From: JBPEXY01 sp052031065
Lineage (GTDB): Bacteria; Pseudomonadota; Gammaproteobacteria; Immundisolibacterales; Immundisolibacteraceae
Direction of reading: 5' to 3'
NCBI GenBank assembly: GCA_052031065.1
Contig: JBPEXY010000292.1
Location: 1 to 10,535 of the forward strand
DNA: 10,535 bases
Part shown: piece after piece, positions 1 through 6,625 of the stretch
How positions within the stretch are numbered: position 1 is the first letter of the stretch
Layout: every line of letters begins with the position of its first letter
The notes under the pieces: generated by a model
Seen by the model: the letters and a program-made list of their open reading frames with translations, nothing else
Databases searched by the model: none
Told to the model about the DNA's origin: nothing
Position numbers and translations under genes: made by a program

Positions 1-2037
1 ACCCCCGTGGACGTCAATATACTGGGCGAAATACCGTCCGGGCTGGAAACCGGTGAAATCACCATCACGATACTCAGCGACGCTAATGGGTATCTGATCC
101 CGAATCCATTCAGTGATTCCCCATCGGCTCCCCGCTATGCCCTGCTTAATATGGACGCAGCAATGACTGCAGCAGGTCAAGAACCCAATGCGGCTCTCAG
201 CCAGAACCTGCTTAATGTGCAGGTAGCGGGTTTAGCCGTTGTAAAGGATGGTGTACTAGTACTGGATGCGGTCAGTGTGGTTGAACTTGAAGTACTGGGC
301 CTGGAGACGGCATCCGGTCTGCTCTCATTCCGCATGGAGGCCTATCAAAACCAGCGCCAAGCGCCTGCCCCAAGCCAAGACACTCGACCCTTGCAGCTTC
401 AGTCTTGGGCACCGGGAGAAACGTTCCAACCCAATGCAAGGCCTGGTGACCCCGTTATCCTGAACTTCAACAAACCATTAGACCCAGCTTCGGTGTTCCT
501 TGACGGTGCCGTACAGGTTTCTGTTGATGATGTAGTAAAGACGTACCCAATACGTCACGATGGAGCCACGATCATCATCGCAGGAGATATCCTTCAACAC
601 GGAAAAGACGTCGAGCTCACCCTCACCAGCCTGCTCCGAGATACGCAGGGAAACCCGCTCAACCAGGACCAGACACTCAACATCCGCCTACCGGACTTCG
701 TGCTTCCCAATGGCAGCACCAATGAGCTACGTGCACCACTTGTCGCTGCTGTTTTTCCCGGTTACCCCTGTGCGTTAACCGATGTCGATCTTACCGGCGA
801 AAGAGAGACTTGGCGCAATGGCCGATGTGTAGGAGGTAAAAATAGCGACCCGCTCTATCCTGTACCGAATATGTTCAAGGATTTTAGTATTCGAGTCATC
901 TTTAGCCGCAGTATCGACGGCGACACGGTTAATGATCAGACTTTTGTTGTTGAACACTTCGATACCAACAATAACGCATGGGACCCCATCAATGGTCGTC
1001 TCAAGGTGCTTGCCCAGCGAATAGAGTTTCTCCCGAACAACCCGTGGCAGATTGGCGAGCTTTATCGCTACACCCTGCACTCCGAGCAAAACTCGCCTGT
1101 TTGTGGCACCAATGCCATATGTTCAACCGATGGTGCACCGCTACAAACACGTCAAATCTCTCAGTCCAGTTCCTCAGCCCCAGAGCTTAGAGAAGGAGGT
1201 CCAGACCTAACCAATCACTTCGTTGTAACAGGGGAAGAAGACCGGATCACCCGTGTGTCGTTACGCTCTCTGCCGGTTGCGGATGTTAACGCTAATCTTA
1301 GTATCGATGACAACGAGCAAGGTGCGGTACCCGATGGTAACGGCGGTGCCATTGCCGATGCCAACTACCTACAGCTTAGGCTAAAAAGCAAATCGGGAGT
1401 AATAACCCATGCCAACATTGGCTGTGGTATAGGCGACGATTGCCCGGAAAAGAAATTTTCCTTTGTCGGGTCAGGCGCCTTGCAAGCCGGGGTAAGCCAG
1501 TATGAGCCGGATGTCACCATCAACCGACGCCTCATCGACAGCGACCCAATGACATCAAATGAAGTCACCGGCGCCGTCATTGCCAAAGTCTTCCCTACCG
1601 TTCTCTCAACGACCAGTGTCTTTCTGGAAGCTCGCGCACTGGGATTAATCACAATACCGCTGGACACCGGTCCTCTGGTACTTCGATTGGCATACGAAAA
1701 CAATCAACCCATTACGGGCTATATCACCGAAACCCCGGATGGCCCCTGGTTCAGTACTACGTTTGATCTCATGGTGGATGCACCAGAGTTAGAACCACGG
1801 CTAATTATAGAACTCGGGCATGACATCCGCAGCAAAGTAATTACCGGAGTCACCCTCGAAGGCCCCCTGCGCTTTGTCGATGATGGTCGTCTGATTCTCA
1901 AAGTCCGTAACCCCGACCCTCTCATCATACCGGCCAACATTGATCTCTTGGGAATCGGCTTGGCGGGTGTTGAGCTGGAAGTCCCCCCCCTCGGCGTAGA
2001 TCTGACCTTTACCTTTTTGCCGGTAAAAGATTTTTAA
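1..2037 (+). CDS. Large exported Ig-like (SbsA/Big_5-type) domain protein, 5' partial
   Basis: The frame is open from base 1, so the GTG at base 7 is probably not the start. No signal peptide is visible, and the true N-terminus must lie upstream. The visible 678 residues are beta-rich. A segment around residues 133-220 (PGETFQPNARPGDPVILNF, then NKPLDPASV, later LLRDTQGNPL) fits a bacterial Ig-like Big_5/SbsA domain, and a second copy covers about 285-362. Three close cysteine pairs (257/276, 368/374, 475/481) suggest disulfides and therefore export. DVNANLSIDDNE (428-439) has the spacing of an EF-hand calcium loop. The C-terminal 200 residues are hydrophobic beta-type sequence ending in Phe, without a family I recognise. 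A role at the cell surface or in the periplasm is inferred; function is unknown. The gene is closed by its own terminator, so it is probably not co-transcribed with the catabolic operon downstream. Confidence 0.8.
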   Translation, partial: TPVDVNILGEIPSGLETGEITITILSDANGYLIPNPFSDSPSAPRYALLNMDAAMTAAGQEPNAALSQNLLNVQVAGLAVVKDGVLVLDAVSVVELEVLGLETASGLLSFRMEAYQNQRQAPAPSQDTRPLQLQSWAPGETFQPNARPGDPVILNFNKPLDPASVFLDGAVQVSVDDVVKTYPIRHDGATIIIAGDILQHGKDVELTLTSLLRDTQGNPLNQDQTLNIRLPDFVLPNGSTNELRAPLVAAVFPGYPCALTDVDLTGERETWRNGRCVGGKNSDPLYPVPNMFKDFSIRVIFSRSIDGDTVNDQTFVVEHFDTNNNAWDPINGRLKVLAQRIEFLPNNPWQIGELYRYTLHSEQNSPVCGTNAICSTDGAPLQTRQISQSSSSAPELREGGPDLTNHFVVTGEEDRITRVSLRSLPVADVNANLSIDDNEQGAVPDGNGGAIADANYLQLRLKSKSGVITHANIGCGIGDDCPEKKFSFVGSGALQAGVSQYEPDVTINRRLIDSDPMTSNEVTGAVIAKVFPTVLSTTSVFLEARALGLITIPLDTGPLVLRLAYENNQPITGYITETPDGPWFSTTFDLMVDAPELEPRLIIELGHDIRSKVITGVTLEGPLRFVDDGRLILKVRNPDPLIIPANIDLLGIGLAGVELEVPPLGVDLTFTFLPVKDF
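1983..1990 (+). repeat. Run of eight C near the 3' end of the Ig-like protein gene
   Basis: Eight consecutive C lie inside the coding frame as part of Val-Pro-Pro-Leu, 15 codons before the stop. Loss of one C would bring TAG into frame a few codons later. Gain of one C would remove the normal stop and read on through the terminator region. Slippage here is possible but not shown. Confidence 0.85.
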
Positions 2038-2067
2038 TATATTCCCCTTGTGCTAACGCACTTTCAT

Positions 2068-2090
2068 GCCCCCTTTATGGGGGCTTTTTT
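2068..2090 (+). terminator. Rho-independent terminator after the Ig-like protein gene
   Basis: The stem GCCCCC (2068-2073) pairs perfectly with GGGGGC (2079-2084) around a TTTAT loop and is followed directly by six T (2085-2090). It sits 30 bases after the stop codon at 2037. This separates the surface-protein gene from the next operon. Confidence 0.9.
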
Positions 2091-2171
2091 CTGTCCTCAC
2101 CGTATGCCACACCGCTGAATGATCATCAATATCGTCAAATAGGACTTTTCTTTGTGTAGAAGAAACGCTAA

Positions 2172-2193
2172 TATTTGGTTGTTTGGCCAAATA
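2172..2193. promoter_or_regulatory. Palindromic possible operator just upstream of the hydrolase start
   Basis: TATTTGG (2172-2178) is repeated inverted as CCAAATA (2187-2193) with an 8-base spacer. Nested in the right half is the perfect 10-base palindrome TTTGGCCAAA (2182-2191). A possible -10 box TAATAT (2169-2174) touches the left arm, but no good -35 is seen. The position, just before the first gene of the operon, suits a repressor such as a TetR-type regulator. No regulator gene lies in the window, so the protein that binds is unknown. Confidence 0.4.
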
Positions 2194-2198
2194 AATAA

Positions 2199-3167
2199 AT
2201 GCCTATAATGATGCATCCTCACGACAGCCTCGCAAGCCTTGCCTACAGCGATTCAAAGCACTCACCGGAATCTGGCAGGGATATACAGTTCCCGGGAAAC
2301 GGCGGGTTGGTTCTTAGTGCAACCCAGTTCGGGGACCCGAAGTCACCGCAGGTGCTTTTGCTGCATGGCGGCGGACAGACCCGTCATGCCTGGGCGCACA
2401 CGGCAACAGCTCTGGCCAGATCAGGGTACTGCGCTACCTGCATTGATGCCCGCGGTCATGGTCAAAGCCAGTGGTGCCCTGAAGGGGATTACAGCGGCAC
2501 CGCGCTGGTATCAGACCTCCGCGCCATCATCCAATCACTTCCCACATCACCTTATATCGTGGGAGCGTCAATGGGCGGACTGACGGCCATGCTTACCCTT
2601 GGGGAGGAGCCCCCCTTGCCCTGTCGAGGTCTGGTACTGGTGGATGTGGCCCCACGGCTTGAGACCAAAGGCGTTCGCCGGGTGATTGAGTTCATGCGCC
2701 GCCACCCTGACGGTTTCGACTCTCTGGATCAGGTTCAGGATGCCGTGGCTGCCTATAACCCAACACGAAAAGCACCATCAAGCTCACAGGGCTTGCGAAA
2801 AAACCTCCGCCAGGACGCTAATGGCCGTCTCCATTGGCACTGGGATCCTGCGTTTCTTGATCATGCGGTAATCCCTGAAGCAAATGAAGGCATGTTCGGC
2901 CGAGCGCGACTCAATCTTGCAGCAAGCAAACTCAAATTACCGATATTACTCATCCGCGGCCATCACAGTGATGTACTCAGCGAAGCAGGAGCCCAGGAAT
3001 TATTAGCCCTCGTGCCACATGCCAAGTACCGAGTAATCCATCAAGCAGGTCATATGGTAGCGGGTGACCGCAACAGTATTTTTACCGGAGCAGTGCTGGA
3101 CTTTCTTCAGCACCTTGACCCGCAAGGAAATCACATACGCTCCACCGATCGGAGACTTACACCATGA
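2199..3167 (+). CDS. Alpha/beta hydrolase (probable esterase)
   Basis: A 322-residue alpha/beta-hydrolase-fold protein, likely cytoplasmic as no signal peptide is seen. LLLHGGGQTRHAW (53-65) carries the HGGG oxyanion-hole motif. RGHGQS (85-90) follows strand 4. GASMGG (122-127) is the nucleophile elbow, with Ser124. Asp258 (in RGHHSD) and His285 (in QAGHMV) complete the triad. It is first in the operon and its stop overlaps the monooxygenase start by 4 bases (ATGA). This suggests it hydrolyses the ester or lactone made by that enzyme, as LipR may do beside MymA. The start is uncertain: the ATG at 2199 is closely followed by in-frame ATGs at 2208 and 2211, and none has a clear Shine-Dalgarno sequence. 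Family placement is secure; substrate is inferred from context only. Confidence 0.9.
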   Translation: MPIMMHPHDSLASLAYSDSKHSPESGRDIQFPGNGGLVLSATQFGDPKSPQVLLLHGGGQTRHAWAHTATALARSGYCATCIDARGHGQSQWCPEGDYSGTALVSDLRAIIQSLPTSPYIVGASMGGLTAMLTLGEEPPLPCRGLVLVDVAPRLETKGVRRVIEFMRRHPDGFDSLDQVQDAVAAYNPTRKAPSSSQGLRKNLRQDANGRLHWHWDPAFLDHAVIPEANEGMFGRARLNLAASKLKLPILLIRGHHSDVLSEAGAQELLALVPHAKYRVIHQAGHMVAGDRNSIFTGAVLDFLQHLDPQGNHIRSTDRRLTP

Positions 3168-4690
3168 AACATAAACACCTCGACGTGCTGATCATTGGCG
3201 CGGGCCTTTCCGGCGTCGGTGCGGCTTGTCACCTAAGCCGCAAGTGCCCAGATCTACGCTATGGCATCCTTGAGCGACGCAAGCGCGTTGGTGGCACCTG
3301 GGATTTATTTCGCTATCCCGGCATCCGTTCGGACTCCGATATGTTCACACTCGGCTATAACTTTCGGCCTTGGACAGACACCAAGATGCTTGCCGATGGC
3401 CCCTCTATTCGCAATTACATCGAAGAAACCGCTGAGCATCATCAGGTCCACAAGAAAATTCATTTTGGCCTGAAAGTCACTGCCGAGGACTGGAGCAGCG
3501 AATTCAATCGCTGGACGGTTACCGCGTTGAACGAGGAAACCGGTGAAGAAGAAGTTTTCACCGCTGGGTTTGTCCTCAACTGTACCGGTTATTATAACTA
3601 TGACGCCGGCTACACACCGAAAATTCCTGGAATCAATCGCTTTGGCGGCGACGTAATTCACCCGCAGCACTGGCCAGATAACTACGACTATACGGGTAAG
3701 CGAGTTGTCGTGATCGGCAGCGGCGCCACCGCCGTAACACTGGTGCCCGCGATGACCGACCGCGCTGCGCATGTCACCATGTTACAGCGCTCCCCTACTT
3801 ATGTTGCCTCCGTCCCTGAGCAAGATCTCATCTCGAAAAACCTGCGCCGAGTACTGCCAGAAATGCTTGTTTACCGCATGGCGCGCACACGCAATATCCT
3901 GCTGCAGAGAACCGTATTTAACCTATCGATTCGTAAGCCCAAAGCGATCCGCAGATTACTGCTGGCCGCTGCTCGCAAACAACTGGGGCCGGATATCGAC
4001 ATGAAGCATTTTCAACCTCACTACAACCCATGGGAGGAACGAATGTGCGCAGTTCCCAAGGGGGATCTGTTCAAGGTGCTTCGTGAAGGCAAGGCTTCCG
4101 TGGTGACGGATCATATAAAAAATGTCACCAAAACCGGTATAAAACTGGAATCTGGGGATTGGATACCTGCCGATATTATCGTCACAGCTACCGGTCTGGA
4201 TTTGCAAATGTTGGGCGGCGCAGAGCTACGTGTTGATGGTACGCACGTCAATCTCTCAAACACCATGATGTACAAAGGCTTAATGCTTGAAAAAGTGCCT
4301 AATATGGCACTGGTCTTTGGCTATACCAACGCGTCCTGGACCCTCAAGGCAGATATTGCCTCCGAATTTGTTTGTCGGCTTCTCAAGCATATGCGCAAGA
4401 CAGGCGCAGAAAAGGTGACCCCTATCGACGAGGAAGGGTGTGGCTCTGATGTCAACTTTCTCAACCTTCGCTCTGGCTACATTCAACGTGCTGATGACCG
4501 CCTGCCACGCCAAGGCAACAAAGATCCTTGGCAAAACCTCAACGATTATCTTCACGACCTGCCGGCGCTTCGTTATGGAAAAATGAATGATGGCCACCTT
4601 AAATTCGAAACGACAAACCTACATAAAACGAAACGCAATCTCGTCCAAAAACTTCTGAGCAACACACTCAATATAGAGGCGCAACGATGA
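3164..4690 (+). CDS. AlmA/MymA-type flavin monooxygenase (Baeyer-Villiger type)
   Basis: This 508-residue FAD- and NADPH-dependent monooxygenase should insert one oxygen atom into ketones to give esters. The FAD-binding site GAGLSG is at 12-17. The Baeyer-Villiger fingerprint FxGxxxHxxxWP is complete at Phe160, Gly162, His166, Trp170 and Pro171. The second Rossmann motif GSGATA is at 185-190 and TATGLD at 341-346. Blocks such as FRYPGIRSDSDM (49-60), LQRSPTY (207-213) and a late LPRQG match my memory of both AlmA (long-chain alkane growth in Acinetobacter) and M. tuberculosis MymA (Rv3083), so no gene symbol is given. GGAG lies 9 bases before the ATG. The start overlaps the hydrolase stop, and the stop overlaps the SDR start, each by 4 bases, indicating translational coupling. 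Family call is strong; the exact substrate is unknown. Confidence 0.93.
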   Translation: MKHKHLDVLIIGAGLSGVGAACHLSRKCPDLRYGILERRKRVGGTWDLFRYPGIRSDSDMFTLGYNFRPWTDTKMLADGPSIRNYIEETAEHHQVHKKIHFGLKVTAEDWSSEFNRWTVTALNEETGEEEVFTAGFVLNCTGYYNYDAGYTPKIPGINRFGGDVIHPQHWPDNYDYTGKRVVVIGSGATAVTLVPAMTDRAAHVTMLQRSPTYVASVPEQDLISKNLRRVLPEMLVYRMARTRNILLQRTVFNLSIRKPKAIRRLLLAAARKQLGPDIDMKHFQPHYNPWEERMCAVPKGDLFKVLREGKASVVTDHIKNVTKTGIKLESGDWIPADIIVTATGLDLQMLGGAELRVDGTHVNLSNTMMYKGLMLEKVPNMALVFGYTNASWTLKADIASEFVCRLLKHMRKTGAEKVTPIDEEGCGSDVNFLNLRSGYIQRADDRLPRQGNKDPWQNLNDYLHDLPALRYGKMNDGHLKFETTNLHKTKRNLVQKLLSNTLNIEAQR

Positions 4691-5553
4691 AATCATTTTC
4701 AGGAAAAGTCGCGGCGATCACTGGCGCCGGGTCGGGCATCGGGCAAGCCACGGCGATTGCTCTAGCAAAAGAAGGCTGCCACTTAGCGATCTCTGATATC
4801 AGCGAAGAAAGCCTAGAGAAGACGGTCGAATTACTGGCAGGCTACGCCGTCAACATCAGCACTCATGTTGTTGATGTCAGCAACAAAAATGCGGTTTATC
4901 AATACGCGGAAGATACCGTATCAACACACGGAAAAGTAAATCTCATCATGAACAATGCCGGTGTGGGACTGGGTGAGACCGTCGAGAACATGAGCTATGA
5001 AAACTTTGAATGGCTGATGAATATCAATTTCTGGGGTGTCGTATACGGTACAAAGGCATTTCTTCCCCATCTCCAGAAAATAGGTGAAGGCCATATCGTC
5101 AATATCTCCAGCGTTTTCGGCATTATCGGTGTTCCAACCCAGTCAGCCTACAACGCCGCAAAATTTGCTGTTCGCGGATTTACAGAATCATTACGTGAAG
5201 AGCTGGATATCGCGGGCGGCCTTGTCAGCGCGACTTGCGTTCATCCAGGTGGAGTAAAGACCAACATCGCGCGTAATAGTCGCATGGGAGACATGGGCAG
5301 CATGAACATGGGCGACAAAGAAGAGATTGCCAGCATGTTCGAAAAAATTGCCATGACCACACCCGAAGCTGCCGCTAGAACCATCCTGAAAGGCGTGCGG
5401 AAAAACCGGCGAAGAGTTTTGGTAGGCGGTGACGCGGTCATGCTGGACACCACACAGAGACTGATACCCACAGGCTACCAACGCTTGCTTGAAATTATGT
5501 TTAAAAAACAGCAAAGCAGCAAAAATAAAAAAACGCATCAGGGCATGGCCTGA
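4687..5553 (+). CDS. Short-chain dehydrogenase/reductase (SadH-like)
   Basis: A 288-residue classical SDR that should interconvert an alcohol and a ketone with a nicotinamide cofactor. It shows TGAGSGIG (12-19), NNAG (89-92), catalytic Asn114, Ser142, Tyr155 and Lys159 (YNAAK), and HPGGV (186-190). Asp37 at the end of the second beta strand suggests NAD(H) rather than NADP(H), by the usual SDR rule. The ATG overlaps the monooxygenase stop (ATGA) and AGAGG lies 7 bases upstream. The C-terminus is a short Lys/Gln-rich tail encoded by A-rich DNA, about 25 residues beyond the core fold. Placed next to a Baeyer-Villiger enzyme it could make the ketone from a secondary alcohol, or act on a hydrolysis product. 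SadH (Rv3085) of the mymA operon is a plausible counterpart. Confidence 0.93.
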   Translation: MKSFSGKVAAITGAGSGIGQATAIALAKEGCHLAISDISEESLEKTVELLAGYAVNISTHVVDVSNKNAVYQYAEDTVSTHGKVNLIMNNAGVGLGETVENMSYENFEWLMNINFWGVVYGTKAFLPHLQKIGEGHIVNISSVFGIIGVPTQSAYNAAKFAVRGFTESLREELDIAGGLVSATCVHPGGVKTNIARNSRMGDMGSMNMGDKEEIASMFEKIAMTTPEAAARTILKGVRKNRRRVLVGGDAVMLDTTQRLIPTGYQRLLEIMFKKQQSSKNKKTHQGMA

Positions 5554-5585
5554 CATATTTCTCTTTAACTATCACATTATTGATT

Positions 5586-5590
5586 GGAGG
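5586..5590 (+). promoter_or_regulatory. Ribosome binding site that sets the start at 5595
   Basis: GGAGG lies 4 bases before the ATG at 5595. The longer reading would begin at a TTG at 5580 that has no such site and would place this GGAGG inside the gene. The ATG is therefore preferred, although the spacing is somewhat short. Confidence 0.7.
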
Positions 5591-5594
5591 CGAT

Positions 5595-6479
5595 ATGCGC
5601 TCGTCTAATACGGTAAAAAGCATTAAGAAACTCAGCGGCGCGCTGGTGGGCATTCCACCGCGTCATATCAATTTTCAATTTCCGGATTCCATTCCAAAGT
5701 ATTTTTATGCTGGAAATGCCACAGCAACGACTTTCTTTGCCATGCTCTCCGGTTTTTTCCCACCTGGTGAACGCTATTTCATGGAGTCCGTTAGACACTT
5801 TCGTGGTCAGGTTAAGGACGAATCTCTACGGGCGGCCATATCGGGCTTCATGGGGCAAGAGGCCATTCACGGACGAGAGCACGACAGGCTGAACCAGATT
5901 CTCGCCGAGTACGGCTATGACATGCAGTCGCCAGATCGGTTTGTCAAAATTGGCTTGGCCATACTAGAGAAGTTGCCGCCGAGCACTCGGCTAGCCGCCA
6001 CCACGTTTATGGAGCACTTTACTGCGCTTCTCGCCGAGCAGCTACTTGAAGACGAGAATTTTGTACGCCAGGCAGACCCTGAAATGATCAAAATATGGCA
6101 GTGGCATGCGCTCGAAGAGCTGGAACACAAATCTGTTGCCTACGACGTATATGAGCTTATTGGTAACAGCCGTACAGAGCGCGTGGCTGCAGCCCTCGCC
6201 TCGATGGTCGTCTTGCTGCCGATGCTGGGCATCACCTGGAGCTGGATGCTTGTCAAAGACGGCCAGCTCGGCAACATCAGCGATAATGTTAAAGGTCTGA
6301 ATATTTTGCTAGGTCGTAACGGGTTTGTATCGCAAATCCTTTCGCGCCTTCCTGAGTTCATTCAGCCGGATTTCCACCCTGATCAACATGACACCAAAGG
6401 GCTGGAAAAACTGTGGCGTGAGAAGTTGTTCGCTGAAGGTGGCCAACTGCATGAGCTGTATAGCAATCCGGCGGCATAA
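5595..6479 (+). CDS. PF10118/COG3687-type 'metal-dependent hydrolase' with di-iron-like motifs
   Basis: A 294-residue protein of the family usually named predicted metal-dependent hydrolase. It is mostly helical. Acidic and His residues recur as in ferritin-like di-iron proteins: Glu59 or Glu64 (GERYFME), Glu89xxHis92 (QEAIH), Glu140 (FMEHF) and Glu175xxHis178 (EELEH). These fall in two pairs about 30-35 residues apart, which fits two helix-pair repeats. A hydrophobic stretch at 197-219 could be a membrane or buried helix. It follows the SDR by 41 bases on the same strand and is probably in the same operon. The ATG was chosen for its GGAGG. The reaction is unknown: hydrolysis is only the family's label, and an oxygenase or desaturase-like role is my inference from the metal ligands. 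Genes of this family often sit next to SDR and Baeyer-Villiger genes. Confidence 0.85.
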   Translation: MRSSNTVKSIKKLSGALVGIPPRHINFQFPDSIPKYFYAGNATATTFFAMLSGFFPPGERYFMESVRHFRGQVKDESLRAAISGFMGQEAIHGREHDRLNQILAEYGYDMQSPDRFVKIGLAILEKLPPSTRLAATTFMEHFTALLAEQLLEDENFVRQADPEMIKIWQWHALEELEHKSVAYDVYELIGNSRTERVAAALASMVVLLPMLGITWSWMLVKDGQLGNISDNVKGLNILLGRNGFVSQILSRLPEFIQPDFHPDQHDTKGLEKLWREKLFAEGGQLHELYSNPAA

Positions 6480-6552
6480 TAATGCTCAAGGGGGTTTAGG
6501 GAACCTCTGAATAGTTGACGACTCTGTCACCACCGTTTGCTAAAAGACACAC

Positions 6553-6600
6553 AAAAAAATGCCGGAATTGCTTCCATGCAACTCCGGCATTACACCTTTT
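6553..6600. terminator. Bidirectional hairpin terminator between convergent operons
   Basis: AATGCCGGA (6558-6566) pairs with TCCGGCATT (6583-6591). After one A-C mismatch, TTGC (6568-6571) pairs with GCAA (6578-6581) around a 6-base loop. On the minus strand the hairpin is followed by seven T (complement of 6553-6559), a strong terminator for the GMC/acyl-CoA dehydrogenase operon. On the plus strand the tail is ACACCTTTT, which is weaker but may still stop the operon ending at 6479. The gap 6480-6625 holds nothing else I can name. Confidence 0.85.
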
Positions 6601-6625
6601 ATAATAGCTTTTCTCTAGCCGATCT

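Noticed and set aside
7..9. GTG at base 7 as the start of the Ig-like protein.
   Set aside because: The frame stays open to base 1, no ribosome binding site can be seen, and the protein would lack a signal peptide despite features of an exported protein.
2204..2209. Perfect TATAAT, a possible -10 box.
   Set aside because: It lies inside the start of the hydrolase gene. A transcript from it would begin after all three ATG codons, and the best -35 candidates have poor sequence or 15- or 19-base spacing.
3305..3772. 155-codon minus-strand open frame inside the monooxygenase gene.
   Set aside because: It is fully contained in a gene with clear motifs, has no recognisable protein features, and is best explained as an antisense shadow.
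5527..5534. A7C run near the end of the SDR gene as a -1 frameshift site.
   Set aside because: The codon phase does not match the X XXY YYZ arrangement, and the gene ends normally 17 bases later.
6497..6521. Stretch around GGGAACCTCTGAATAG resembling the end of an insertion sequence.
   Set aside because: The likeness is only from memory. No matching inverted copy, transposase or target duplication is visible nearby.
6516..6546. TTGACG followed by TAAAAG as a promoter in the convergent gap.
   Set aside because: Spacing is 19 bases, the -10 is poor, and there is no plus-strand gene after it.
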